A stretch of DNA of 64,000 nucleotides from NCBI GenBank assembly GCA_037974665.1, contig CM075764.1, forward strand, positions 89,770,825-89,834,824, in the 5' to 3' direction. Each line of letters opens with the position of its first letter. The stretch's first letter is position 1. This document shows positions 35,714-48,169 of the stretch, in pieces. The notes below the pieces were generated by a model. That model was not told where the DNA came from. It saw nothing but the letters and a program-made list of their open reading frames with translations, and ran no database searches. This stretch comes from Ehretia macrophylla. Lineage: Eukaryota > Streptophyta > Magnoliopsida > Boraginales > Ehretiaceae. The translations under genes and the position numbers were made by a program.

Positions 35714-36111
35714 GGATAAATTTCACACTTAGTCTTTATTGTTTAAATATTTTTTTAATATAATTTTTAATATTTTAAAAAATTATAGAGGTCTTTAATA
35801 TTTATAAAAGTTATTTTAAATGGTCCTTATTATTCAAATTTAGCCAATTTGGTCTCTATTATTTAAAAAAAAATTAATTTAGTTTCTATTATTTTTAAAA
35901 AAAATTTAATTCAATCTATGCATGTTATCCTATTTGGAGACTAAATAAAATTTTATAGGAAATAATATGGGCTAAATTGGCTAGTTTTAAATAATATGGA
36001 CCATTTTGAATTACTTTGTAAACATTACAGACCTCTATGAATCTTTTAGAATATTAAAGATCAACTTTAAAAAAAATAGCAAACAATGGGGACTAAGTGT
36101 GAAATTTACCC
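35714..36111. mobile_element. Foldback MITE, GGATAAAT/ATTTACCC ends
   Basis: Starts GGATAAATTTCACACTTAGT and ends with the inverse, ACTAAGTGTGAAATTTACCC. The target duplication is TAACTTTAT (35705-35713) and TAACTTCAT (36112-36120), one mismatch. Non-coding, 398 bp. Confidence 0.75.
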
Positions 36112-36120
36112 TAACTTCAT

Positions 36121-36937
36121 TGTGGATGAGTGCTAATTAATTTGCCTGACCACCTGGAATTAAATCTTGCAAATCGATCGATCGATCAATCGGCTCCCTA
36201 TTTGAAACGAATTATTCTCCTAATTTTTTATAGATAATTACTGTGTTTTTACAAATTAGTGACGTGAAGAGTGCTATCCTGTTTTTCTAAAGAATGCCAA
36301 CCGAGATATATTTTTAATAGATCTCTAAGACTCGGGCATTTAATTGGATAGTTTTTAGCCAACCGATATATATTTATACTTTTTATCTACTAACATGGAT
36401 ATCAATGATACAGGTAACTACTGTCACTGACTTTCCTATGTAAAAATAAATTTTAATTATTTATGTAAAACTTTTATACATGAAACTATTAATGCCCAAA
36501 AAATTTAAGAATTTTATGATGTTCACAGTTTATTGATAGAGATGTGTACCTTGTTCCATTGCAGTGTTCTGATGTAGATTTTATTCAAGAACTTTGATAA
36601 ATAGAAAGAATACTGTGTTTTTCTTTCTTTCACACTATTCTATTATGTAGTTTTTCTTTGAAGATGGTATAAACGTACGATACTATTATATGTAGAGAGA
36701 AGACCAGGTTCTAAAATATATATTAAGTATGAATGGGTGTCTTCCATCAAGACACACCTAATCAGAACACGTACCTCTTCATTAGCCAATAAGATTTAAG
36801 ATATAACTTTTCTTAAATCCATAATTATATAATAATACGATTATCTAATTAAAGCGCATGCCCTTTTATTTACACGTGGGCCACATAATTCTAACATCTT
36901 ATAGATTAGTCAGTCATATATATATATATATATATAT
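36121..36937. other. No gene seen; ends in a (TA)n tract
   Basis: AT-rich spacer with a 'cgatcgatcgatc' run near 36177-36187 and a (TA)n tract at about 36917-36937, into which the CACTA element is inserted. Confidence 0.5.
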
Positions 36938-37480
36938 CACTACAAACAAAACTGGATTCTACGAGATACGGTTCCCCTCACCATGCCGTCGCCAATGGGA
37001 AATTTGTGACGACATGGTGAAGGGCTGTCCGTCAGATAGGAGATTGTCGCCAAATTGGTTCCTCTCACCGTGCCGTCACTGTTTTGGTGATGGCTGGAAA
37101 CGCTTTCCATCTCGTCTCCAAATCCGCCCTCACCAACCCCTCACCATAATTTCTAGTCTCCAGGACGTCACTACAGTCCGCCCTCACCAACCCCTCACCA
37201 TAATTTTCCGTCTCCAGGCCGTCACCAAACATTCTTGTCACCAGCCCCTCGCCAATTAGAGCCGTTTCACAACTATCACTGTGTATCCCATCGACAAGCC
37301 CTCACCAACATTTCCCCTCACTCGGCCGTCACCAATGATTGCTGTCACTGAACACTCGCCAATTTAACCCCCTCACCAAACTATCACAAAATTGTTGTCT
37401 CCCAGCCTTCACCAATATTTCCCCTCACCAAACCGTCACTAACTATTCCCTTCACGCAACCCTCACCAACTTAACCATTC
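36938..37480. repeat. Left subterminal repeats of the CACTA element
   Basis: Many copies and variants of CCGTCACCA and CCCTCACCA occur in both orientations. They include a roughly 60-bp tandem pair near 37124-37245 sharing 'cgccctcaccaacccctcac' and 'cataatttt/c'. In known CACTA elements such subterminal repeats bind the TNPA-type protein. The same words appear at 48170-48465. Confidence 0.7.
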
Positions 37481-37805
37481 TATCTAATTAAACTAGTCAT
37501 AATTCCTTCAAAATTTTTAAATTTTTTTTCCCAAATTGAACCTATTTCATATATGAAATACAATTCAAATAATGACGCAAATACAATATTATCTATATCT
37601 ATTTAAAATACAGACTGTTATTTTAAACTGTAATCAAAAGGAATGTATTGTACATGTCAGTGTATTAAACATCAAACTACAAAGATAACATTCTCACAAA
37701 TTAGTTTCCATCTTCATCACTATGTGAAGATGAAGATTGTTGGTCTTCAGGTTGACCACATACTTTCGCATAGAGAACTTCCAACACTTTGTTCTGCTTC
37801 GCTAT

Positions 37806-40800
37806 TTATTGCTGAAGTTGAATGATTAACTTGTCCTGACTCTCGATCCACTGACGATGACTTTGTACAGTTTCATTCAAAGTCACTGTGGCACGCGTAA
37901 CGGCGGCAGTCAGTTGTTCCTTTGTGATGACACGCCAATGATGGGATGCAGTATTTGACACAGACTCAACGGATACCTGAGAACCTACCCCGTATATCCG
38001 ACCTTTTCGTGGTGGTCCAACAGCCTGCAAAAATACTGCATTCTCATCCACAGGCGTTGGATTCGAGTCTGATTCAGATGCATTCCTAGCCGTTTGGAGC
38101 ATTTCGTCGTAACGAGCCTACAAAGACAGTAGTAACAAGTTAGTGTTAAATAACCGATGTGAGTTACAACCAAATGATAACAAGCTACATATACTTAATA
38201 TTGAAACACACAATATTAAATTACTACATCTGTCTTTAATGCATTTACTCGTCAAAAAATAAACGGAGTTATAACCAAATGTTTATAAGCTACACATACT
38301 TAATATTGAAACACACAATATTGAAATTATTACATCTGTCTTTAATGCATTTACTTGTCAAAAAAAAAACGGACAGAGTCTCTTCTGTATTTCGGAATTT
38401 TTCCAATTACCTGTTTGTGAATAAAGCCAACCTACTACATAGTATCCAAGCTCATACAGTATTACACTTAACCTCAATATATTAATCATGTTCTACTACA
38501 ACCATAATGAGTCATTTCTAAATACATTAGACAACACAACAAGTTACTGTTACATAACCGATGTGAGTTACCACCAAATTTTTATAAGTTACACATACTT
38601 AATATTCCAACACACAATATTAAGTTACCACATCTATCTTTAATCAATATTTACTTGTCAAAAAAAAAAAAAAAGGGACAGAGTCTTCTTTGTATTTAGG
38701 ACTTTTCTTAATTACCTGTTTGTGAATTAACCCACCCTACTACATAGTTACAAGCTCATACAGTACCACATTTAACCTCAACATATTAATCATGTTCTAC
38801 TACAACCTTAAGAAAACATTTCTAAACTCGTTATACAACACAACAAGTTAGTGTTACATAACCGATGTGAGTTACAACCAAATGTTTATAAGCTACACAT
38901 ACTTAATATTGAAACACACAATATTAAGTTACTACATCTGTTTTTAATACATTTACTCGTCAAAAAATATTTAAAACGGATAAAATCTCCTCTGTATTTA
39001 GGACTTTTTCCAATTACCTATTTGTGAATAAAGCCAACCTACTACATATTATCCAAGTTCATACAGTACTACACTTAACCTCAATATATTAATCATGTTC
39101 TACTACAACCATAATGAGTCATTTCTAAATACATTAGACAACACAACAAGTTACTGTTACATAACCGATGTGAGTTACCACCAAATTTTTATAAGTTACA
39201 CATACTTAATATTCCAACACACAATATTAAGTTACCACATCTATCTTTAATCAATATTTACTTGTCAAAAAAAAAAAAAAAGGGACAGAGTCTTCTTTGT
39301 ATTTAGGACTTTTCTTAATTACCTGTTTGTGAATAAAGCCAACCTACTATGTAGTATCCAAGCTCATACAGTACCACACTTAACCTCAACATATTAATCA
39401 TGTTCTACTACAACCATAAGGTGACATTTCTAAATATATTAGACAACACAACGGAGGAAAACAAGTAACCATATTCCACTTGTGAAATGTTTTGGCACCG
39501 TGTACATACGTATTCATGTTCACTAATCACGAAATATGTTTTTCCTTTGTCACTGTAGCTTTAACAATTATAAATACTTTGCAAAACCAACAAACCTTTA
39601 GTCAAATACTGTGAATCCTAAATTATCCTCAATATAAACCATATGCATTGCTTCCTCTTATAGAAATTACATGAAAAATACATATCATTGTCTACTCAGC
39701 CTGAGAGTCTGTGTACGGTCCATCAGTCCCCTTGTGATGAGCCTTTTTGAAAACCTCCGCATAAGTCACTGTCCTTCCTAGTTCTTTTTCCTACAATAGT
39801 AATTGACCAAATCAACTTACATATAATTGTATAGTTCTACGAATTTTTATTCGTACACATAACATATAAGAGTAAACAAGATTATGTGACACAATCAAAA
39901 CCATTCTTCTAGTTGCCTCATGGGTTGTGATTGAACCCAAATGGTGAATAGACAGATTGGCCTTTCGATTGGCTGAATTTCTCTTTGAGATTTCCTGCCA
40001 TTCGGACCTTTGCCATAACTCCAGCATTTCGTTCCATATGTCAAGTGGTATGAAATCTGACTTTTTCGTTCTTGTCCGTCCTTTGTTTGTCAAATTTGAA
40101 ATTCGGCTTCTTGCAGTAGATTCAAATTTGCGCCAAACTTCAGCTTCATCAATTGGAAGCCATTTGTACTCCCTCTGAAAGCGTTAATACTATCATTCAT
40201 ATAATTCAACAATGGAATATACAATTAAACAATAGTTCCCACAATATCTATTGATTTAACAGTTCATACCCTAAAATATTCGAACCATAATTTCTTTGTA
40301 TCACTTGGGACATGTCTGTATGTCAACCACGGCTCTACATACCCAGCATGTAGAGATCTTGTAACCCCTTTGACGGTGTTATATGGATCCCATCTATAAC
40401 ATAACATAATCCAAACAAATATATTAGGGTACAAAAAACAGAATATTTAAACTTCAAATTGGAACTATTACATACCCGTTTCCTACGACCTTCACATAGT
40501 GTTGTTTGTCATTTTTCCATACCATATAATCGACTTGAGACCGGAATCTATAAAATTGCCAATCTTCAATACCTGCAGCCCGTCTCTTAGCAGGGTACGA
40601 TGACTAAGGCATATTAGAAAATTGCGCACCACCGGGTATTGAAGAGCCATCACCATCTACACATAAGTCCTGTAACTTCTGTGGCAGTCCAGCTAATGAA
40701 CAGTGTTGTTCATTATGACTAGTAGATGTGGCCTGTACATATGGCTGCTCTTGTTGGGGTTGCGTATCGTCTGGGATCCGATGTCGCATTCCCATTGATG

Positions 40801-41071
40801 AATTAGATGAACCACACCCAATGACCACAGGGACATTACTACCAACACGGTTAGTTGTTATATGTGCACTTGTGGATCCCCGACCACTCATATGATGTGC
40901 ACCTATAGATCCACGGCTACCTATTTGTCGAGCGTCATTCGGTCCGGCCTGATTGAATCGCTGAGTCTTGGGCACAGTAGGGGTATTCGTCGATGATGTC
41001 ATTTTTCCTAACAAACTGCTCTACTTCAATTGTTTTTTCCCCTTGCGAGTTGGATCTTCACCGCCTCCCAT
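37806..41071 (-). pseudogene. CACTA second gene, plant transposase (Transposase_24, Ptta/En/Spm) type
   Basis: At least five exons with GT-AG borders can be followed leftwards. (1) 41071 to about 40477, from MGGGEDPTRKGKKQLK to DYMVWKNDKQHYVKVVGNG. (2) About 40394-40270, WDPYNTVKGV and WFEYFR. (3) About 40174-39900, REYKWLPIDEAEVWRKFEST, IPLDIWNEMLELW and SITTHEATRRM. (4) About 39790-39690, ELGRTVTYAEVFKKAHHKGT. (5) 38115-37806, ARYDEMLQTA and PPRKGRIYGVGSQV. These blocks fit PF03004 (Transposase_24). Proteins of this type accompany TNP2 in plant CACTA elements and may bind the ends. Stops after KKQLK (near 41023) and after NMP (near 40604) break it. The last intron holds a tandem repeat. Confidence 0.75.
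38130..39440. repeat. About 305-bp tandem repeat in the last intron of the Transposase_24 gene
   Basis: The marker 'ataaccgatgtgagttac' recurs near 38150, 38553, 38859 and 39161, the last three about 304 bp apart. Units share 'acacaatattaagttac' and 'tttacttgtcaaaa', and a 'gttctactacaacc' block. The units at 38553 and 39161 are almost identical, including a poly(A) and 'gggacagagtcttctttg', and differ from the unit between them. Confidence 0.8.
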
Positions 41072-41229
41072 TACCTGTTTTGACACAATAGCATTAGAAT
41101 ATATATTGACTGAATAAATGTAATTATGTAACATAACATACCATTACTGTCATATATCTATGTATAACACTATGAATCATTGCTTGATCAATTGAAATAC
41201 AACCATAACAAATATTTTTTCACTGGCCT

Positions 41230-44200
41230 ATCTTTTTTCCAAAATTCATCATTTTTCTCATTGTCATCTTCATGATTAAAAACTGGTTGAACATTCCCCC
41301 TCTTCCTCCTCATCATCATCCTCATCATCATTGTCATCATCATCGTCATCTTTATCTTTATCATCATATGGGTCACAATCATCATCATAGTCATCTTCAT
41401 CATCATCATCATCATCACAATTATCATTTGTTTCATGCTCATATTATTCGTCATGTACATATTCTTCTATGTCTCTATGTTCGTCATTAAGATATTCACT
41501 TACATTTTCACTATATACATCCGAATAATTAATATGTGAATTAGAATAAAAACATTCGGTTCCACTGGGGGCACATTCATGTGATCTGATTGAAAACTTG
41601 TGTTATCATCCACATCTATCTCCTGTCTGTCCATGTCATAGAAATGTCTTGGACGGATTTTAACAACGGCCACCCAATCCACTCGTTTTCTCTTGGCCCC
41701 TGGATAAACACAATAGTACACTTGCTGGGCTTGACCTGCCAATACAAATGGTTCGTGCTTGGGATATCTTTTTTTCACGTTCACCTCAACCAATTCGGTC
41801 CTATGATTTGACTTCACACCTCTATCATTTGTGGTATCATATCAATCGCACTTAAACAGAACAACTCTTATATGTTGTAACGTTGGATTAGGATATTCTA
41901 GTTCAATAATATCCTTCAATACCCTATAGTACCCTATTTCCCCAGTTGTACCATCGCTATACCTCTTACAAAAATTCTACTATTGTTCGTGGATTTTAAA
42001 GACCCATATTCGATCGTAGAGAACCTGTATCCGTTTACCATGTATCTACACCATCTGCGTGCCTTTCTGTGTGGCCACTTGGAGAGATATTTCACACGAT
42101 CATCTACATTATACCGATCTCTTAATTGCAAAATGATTACATTTGGTTAATACTCAACTGGTCATGCCCTTAATGAATAGGCAGAAATTGCATACAAAAT
42201 ACTGACCTGGCAATATAACCATCTGGGGAAAGATTTGTCAATATGCAGCTGTCTATCTCTGTTGTTAATAGGGTCGTATTGTTGTTCCAAGTATTTCTCA
42301 AACAATCTGCATTCAATTTTTCAAACTTCTCATTAAACAAGGTGTAATAATCCTAACGGAGGAAATTGCATACCAAATCGTGGCAAGCATACCTTATATA
42401 AGGCTGCATATCTGGGCAATTCATGAGTACATATAAGTGTGCCAACTGGAGATCATCCTCCGGTAGTGAGATCTCTGTATTCGCCCCAATTGCACAACCC
42501 GGACAAGTAAATATAGATAAGCAACCCTCAGGATATTCTACCTCATTATACTGGTTGTTTCGACCTAACCTTCTACTTTTAGTTGACACGTGTTGTTCAA
42601 AATAATATGAACAGAAAGTTGATATCTCGAGGACGTGATAAGCTTCACAAATAGATCATTCAACACGTGCTTTATTCTTAACTACCCTTTTCAGGCCTTG
42701 CAAAAACTTCTCAAAAGGATACATCCATCGATATTGAATAGGTCTACAACATATAGCTTCATAAACCAAATGGACAGGTAAATGCTCCATTGAGTCAAAA
42801 AATGCAGGAGGCAACATCTTCTCCAGTTTGCACAGCGTCATGACAATATTATCTTGCATCCTTTTCAAATCGATTATTTGCAATTTTGAACAACATAGAT
42901 TGCTAAAAAATAAGCTTAGTTTAGCAAATTTCTCTGAAGCCTGTTTCGGCATGAGTTCTCACAATGCAATGGGAAGTAGTCTCTCCATAAATATATGACA
43001 ATCGTGGCTCTTCATGTGTGATATTTTCAAATCCTTCATGTCAACACAATTTGATAGATTAGAAGCATAACTATCAGGAAATTTTATGTCTTCAACCCAT
43101 TGTAGTAGCACTTTTCTCTTTTCTCTGGTGAGGGTGTATACACCTAACATGTTCGTATTGTCTTTGGACAACTCTGGCCGATTGCAAAAAGTGTACATGT
43201 CTTTCCGAGCTTGAAGGTTGTCTTTAGTCTTACCCTTAACTGCCATTATAGTATTGAATACATTGTCAAATTTTTTTTTCTCAATATGCATCATGTTTAA
43301 GTTGTGACGAACAAGATGCGTCTTCCAATATGACAATTCCCAAAAAATACTTCTTTTCATCCAATTATGATCAATACCAAACCCATTTAGCTTTTTACAA
43401 AATATCTCTTGGATTGTTGGAAAATTTTTCACCCGTTCCCAAATTTGTTGCCTAGATTATCGTGGTGGAGGTATAGATATCTCGTGCCTATCCTTGATAA
43501 AAATTTTCCTGTCATGTCTTAATGAACTATTCTGTGGTAAAAATTGACGATGACAGTCAAAGAATGAATGTTTCTTCCCCGCTGGTAAGCAAAAAACTCT
43601 TGACTTTTCCATGCAAATAGGACACAGTAGCCTCCCATGAGTGCTCCATCCCAACAACATACCATAAGCCAGGAAGTCATTTATTGTCCACATCAAGACT
43701 GCCCTCAAACAAAAATTAGTCTTCGTATCAATATCATAACATAATGTCCCTTCCGACTATAGAGTTATCAATTCATCGATCAGGGGCTCTAGGTAGACAT
43801 CAATATTCTTACCGGGATGCTTGGGACCAGGAATGATTAGTGTCAAAAACATTATGGGATCCTTCATGCACATCCATGGTGGAAGGTTGTATGGGGTAAT
43901 GATAACTGGCCAGTAAGAGTAAGGTTGAACATTTGAACTGTAAGGGTTAAAACCACCTAAACAAAGGCCTAGCCGAACATTTCTTGGTTCTGCAGCGAAT
44001 TTTGGATACACGGAGTCGAAATATTTTCAAGATTCGGCATCTGATGGATGATAAATATTCTCATCCTCCACATTGTGATATTTGTGCCACGGCATGTGTC
44101 TCGCTGTAGCATTTGACATGTACAATCTTTTCAACCTCGGTGTCAGAGGAAAATATCTTAACTGTTTGTGGGAATAGGCTTTCCCCGTTTTTTACCACTA

Positions 44201-44967
44201 GCTATATCCTTGAAACGTGCGTAACTACAGTGCGGACAATTTTTCATGAGTCTCCGATCTTTGTAAAACAAGGTGCATCCATTTACACAAGCATCGATCT
44301 TCTGTTATCCTAACCCCAATGGCTTGATTAGTTTCTTAAATCTATAAAGATTTTCAGGCAAGTTATGATTCTCGGGCATCACTTCCCTTAATTCTTCTAT
44401 GAACCTGTTAAATAGAGAGTTGCTCATATTATGCTCAGACTTCATATTCATATATCGAGCCATGGCTAACAATTGAGTAAATTTAGAACAACCATCAAAC
44501 AATGGCCTATCAGCGGCATTCAACAACTCAAAAAATGCTTGTGCTTCCATGTTAGGTTCTTCATTAACCTCAACATTGTGATCGTTGATGAACTGCAGAC
44601 TAGCAGCGTAAAAAACCAATGTTCGGTAATTATTCGTTTCATCAAGCTGTTGTTCTTGATTATACGCCCAAGTTGGTGCCCTTGGAACATAATTGTTATA
44701 CACATGTTCACCTTGTGCAATCCATTGATAGTAAAAAGGCATAAAATCCTTCTGATACATATGATCTACCACAATTCCTGTTGTTTGGAATTTTAAGTTC
44801 CGGCATCTTACACATGGACATCTTATCTTGGTGCCATCCATATAATAATTTTGGTTACTTGCGAAGGATACAAAATCCAAAACACCTTGGATAAAGGCCT
44901 CATTAAGATTACCGTCAATCCATTTCTGATACATCCATTCACGATTTGACTCCATGAAATGATACAC
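41230..44967 (-). pseudogene. CACTA TNP2-type transposase, interrupted
   Basis: It starts at 44967 with the transposase-associated domain (REWMYQKWIDGNLNEAFIQG, then CPCVRCRN, a Cys-type motif). It runs into the TNP2 core: KIDACVNGCTLFYKD, CPHCSYARF, RNVRLGLCLGGFNPYSSN, WPVIITPYNLPPWMCMKDP, IPGPKHPGKNIDVYLEPLID, LMWTINDFLAYGMLLGWSTH and LCPICMEKS. Next come the DUF4218-like part (LPPAFFDSMEHLPVHLVYEA) and the DUF4216-like part (REQ-type block, VYYCVYPGAKRKRVDWVAVV), and an acidic Asp/Glu tail encoded by a (GAT)n tract at 41310-41435. In-frame stops fall near 44306, 44010, 43760, 43457, 42957 and 42657, with a frameshift near 44178. It normally excises and inserts the element. A few lesions over 3.7 kb suggest fairly recent decay. 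Confidence 0.88.
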
Positions 44968-44999
44968 TGAGCAATTTGTTAAATGTTATTTCCTTTTAA

Positions 45000-46480
45000 A
45001 TATTTCGTAATACATTATTATGTAAAAGAGCTATCCGAATTCGATGATTGAGACTTATCATGCATGAGTTTGACAACATGGCAAAGATACACAACAATCT
45101 AATCCAAGAACAATGTTATTTAATGCAGAAAATGATAACAAAGTAAAAAATTGTGCAACTAAAAACATACATGAAATTAACTTTAAATTATTTGACAAAT
45201 ATTAATCAAATTATTCAAAATCTTCGTGTGCAATGTACAATGTTCACGATAAAGCGTTGAAGGGCCCAAAGTACAATGTACAAGGTTACTCAACATAAAT
45301 ATGTGACAACTCAATGAAAATAAAGTTAGAATCATTCAATAAAACATGTTAATAGTTGATTCGGGCTCAGACGTGACTTTGGAATTAATAATTTTATGGT
45401 TGACGATTATCTGAATCTGAAATTATATACCACAAATTGTGAAGATAAAAAAAAAATTCGAAGTTTCAAAAAATATTATTGTAAAATCTGTAAACTCCGG
45501 ACGCGACAAACGGACAGAGCTTCCCCGCAACACCCCTTACAATATGATAACCTACAATTAAAAGATTTACACAACAATAGTACATTATAACAAATAAAAA
45601 AAATGAAAAATACAAAAAATTCTAAAAATTTAAAAACCAAATATCCGAAAAATAATAAAAAAATCAGAAAATAAAATCAAAATAACCAAAATGCGTTAAA
45701 AATAACACAGATTTTTTTAAAAAAATTATAAAAAATAAAAAAGAAAAGAAAAAATTGTAAATAAAAAAAAATTAAATCCAAAAATAAAAAAAAATAAAAA
45801 ATAGAAAATAAAAAAAATAGAAAATTCAATCAAAATAAACAAAATGTGTTAAAAATAACACAAATTAATAAATAAATAAAAAGAAATTATAACAAATAAA
45901 AATAATAAACAAAAAAAATTCGTAAAAAAAAAAAAAATCAGAAAATAATAAAAATTCAAAAATAAAAAAAACAGAAAATTCAATCAAAATAACCAAATTG
46001 TTTTAAAAATAACACAAATTAAAAAAAAAAAGAAATTATAACAAATAAAAATAATAGACAAAAAAAATTCGTAAAATAAAAAATAAAATAAATCTGAAAA
46101 TAAATTAAAAATCTGAAGAAAAAAAAAACTAAATAAAAATAACCAAAATGTGTTAAAAAAACAAATTAAAAATAAAATTATAACAAACAAAAATAATAGA
46201 CAAATAAAAACGGAAAAAAAATTCGTAAATTAAAAAAAAAATCCGAAAAAAAACCATATGAAAATACAAAAAAAAAATAAAATAAAAACTAATTTAACAT
46301 ATTTAGGTTAGGTGCATTATTAACACGGATTCATAACAACACACAAAATGTATCATATTTACATATATGTACATACATATACAAATGTGTATATAAATAA
46401 ACTCAAAAAAATAAATTATTTCTAAGGTGGGGGAGAGAGTAATGTGTTGAGAGTATATTGCATGATAGGAGGGAGGGGAG
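45000..46480. other. A-rich spacer upstream of the transposase gene
   Basis: 45590-46290 is built from 'aaataaaaataa', 'aaccaaaatgtgttaaaaat' and 'attcgtaaa' units repeated imperfectly. No coding evidence. It probably contains the transposase 5' region, but no TATA or start site stands out in the A/T-rich sequence. Confidence 0.5.
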
Positions 46481-46489
46481 GGGGGTTAT

Positions 46490-46594
46490 TGCTAGATCTA
46501 TACATACATACATATATACATACATACATATATATGTATATGTATATATATATACACATATATGTGTATATGTATATACATATACACATATATG

Positions 46595-46626
<32 letters not shown>

Positions 46627-46875
46627 TATGTATGTATATGTATGTAGATATATATATGTATGTAGATATATATATGTATGTAGATATATATATGTATGTA
46701 GATATATATATGTATGTATGTATGTATACATATATACATACATACATATATATATATACATATATACATACATACATATATATATATGTATATATATATA
46801 TATACACACATATATGTATGTATATATATATATATATATACACATATATGTATGTATATATATATATATACACAA
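46490..46875. repeat. Compound TATATG/TACATA microsatellite
   Basis: About 385 bp of TA, TATG and CATA words. A 21-bp unit, 'tatatatatgtatgtagata', is tandemly repeated about four times at 46630-46720. Long ORFs exist on both strands here, all made of Tyr/Ile/Met/His repeats; they are artefacts of the repeat. Confidence 0.85.
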
Positions 46876-47033
46876 CATGTATAAAAACCAAACCTCAAAA
46901 TCGTTGATGGTGAAGGGTATATAGAGAGGTGGGAAGGTTGGGGGGGAGGAGGGGACGGGGTTGGGTGTGAAGGGTGGGGTAGGGGGTGGGATTTTTCTTG
47001 CAGCTTGAAAAAAAAAAAAACGTAATAGAGGGC

Positions 47034-47357
47034 AGAACCAGGTTCTGCCCTCTGTTAAATTAATTCAATTAGGCGACGGCCCGACATGAGCCAGGGCCGC
47101 CGCCCAATTAAAAGAGGCCCACGCGGTGGGCCTCTTTAATTGGGAGATGGGTTGATGCCCGTCTCTAACATGGAGACGGGCGGCTTGATGCCCATCTCCA
47201 ACATGGTGATGGGCATCAGGCCCATCTCCACAGTCGAGACGGGCTGCCGTCGCCAGCCCGTCTCCAAGGAAGACGGGCATCAGCTGTCTCCATTATGGAG
47301 ACGGGCATAATCCATCTCCATTATGAAGACTGGCGGCCCGTCTCCAATAAAAGAGGC
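47034..47357. repeat. GC-rich array of short hairpins with GAGACGGGC stems
   Basis: It begins with a perfect 13-bp palindrome, AGAGGGCAGAACC, one base, then its inverse. A GGCGACGGCCC/GGGCCGCCGCC stem follows. Then a stem of about 18 bp at 47103-47144 (CAATTAAAAGAGGCCCAC against GTGGGCCTCTTTAATTG, one bulge). Next are several hairpins using GCCCGTCTC and GAGACGGGC (six perfect copies between about 47158 and 47345) plus GCCCATCTCC variants. It lies within the right part of the CACTA element, between microsatellite and subterminal repeats, and contrasts with the A/T-rich surroundings. Confidence 0.8.
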
Positions 47358-47600
47358 TGATTTGTCTCCAAAAATTTGATGATTACAATCTGATCGTGCC
47401 TTCATCGAGCCGTCGCCAAACCATCGCAAATGTTTAGAAGTCATGTGAAAATGGCACCAATAATTTGGAGAGAGACCCTTCACCGTGCCGTTACCAAATT
47501 TTCACCAATTTTAATTCTATATAAAGAGTAAACAATTCCGCATGTTGTCTTCCATATTTCCAGCTGTTTTTAATGTCGATGCTTCAATATCTTATAAACG

Positions 47601-47813
47601 ATGACTAAGGAAGTTCAAGGTAAGTGGGTTACCGTGAAAAAGGAGAAACAGACAAATAAATGTGATTTATCGAAGGCAAGCAGTAGCAGAGTTGAAGGTC
47701 GATTTGATTTAAACGAACCACCAAAAGAAGATGGTTATATTTCGATGGCTCAACACCATCAAAGGAATATGGATCAAATGTATCGGATCCTTCTACCGAA
47801 GTTGTTCGAGTGA
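47601..47813 (+). CDS. Putative 70-aa ORF with DLNEPP (EAR-like) motif, inside the CACTA element
   Basis: The frame starts MTKEVQGKWVTVKKEKQTNK and contains GRFDLNEPPKEDGY at about residues 33-46. DLNxP is one form of the plant EAR repression motif that recruits TOPLESS-type co-repressors. It ends HQRNMDQMYRILLPKLFE. A TATATAAAG box candidate lies at about 47517-47525, 75 bases before the ATG, and AATAAA follows at about 47961. It is charged, has no membrane segment and no known domain that I recognise. A strong splice donor look-alike (AAGGTAAGT) near 47619 means part may instead be an exon. It is transcribed opposite to the transposase. Coding status is an inference from promoter, motif and codon sense; it could be noise. 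Confidence 0.45.
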   Translation: MTKEVQGKWVTVKKEKQTNKCDLSKASSSRVEGRFDLNEPPKEDGYISMAQHHQRNMDQMYRILLPKLFE

Positions 47814-48169
47814 AAAATTATGTAAAAACGTAGTAAGTAAGGTTAACAAATATGTGATATATTAACAAAATATGTGTGTGTATCTTGTTATGGACTTTTG
47901 TATGGTTTCCAGTAAAGTTTGCCGTCTGTTAATGTAATCCCTAATTATCGAATGTTATGCAATAAAATCTTGTTGATTGCAAATTATGTCATGAAATTTC
48001 TATCATATTGTAGTAAATACTATGTAGACAAACATAGTATTTAATTATTGTGTTTAAATAACGACTATACTTGAAGTTAAGAATACATTAGTAATTGGTA
48101 CTGTCACTGAAATAATTTTAACACATCGTTGTTACTCAGTGTTTAAAGACGTTGTTCGTTAAAAGAAAT

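Noticed and set aside
38130..39440. Regularly spaced repeats considered as a CRISPR array
   Set aside because: Units are about 305 bp, nearly contiguous, in a plant transposon intron; no short repeat/unique spacer pattern.
41188..41490. Met-rich minus ORF and His-rich plus ORF
   Set aside because: Other-frame readings of the (GAT)n tract that encodes the acidic tail of the CACTA transposase.
46403..46924. Several overlapping ORFs of 120-162 codons on both strands
   Set aside because: All are Tyr/Ile/His/Met repeats from the TATATG microsatellite; open frames on both strands of a simple repeat carry no coding evidence.
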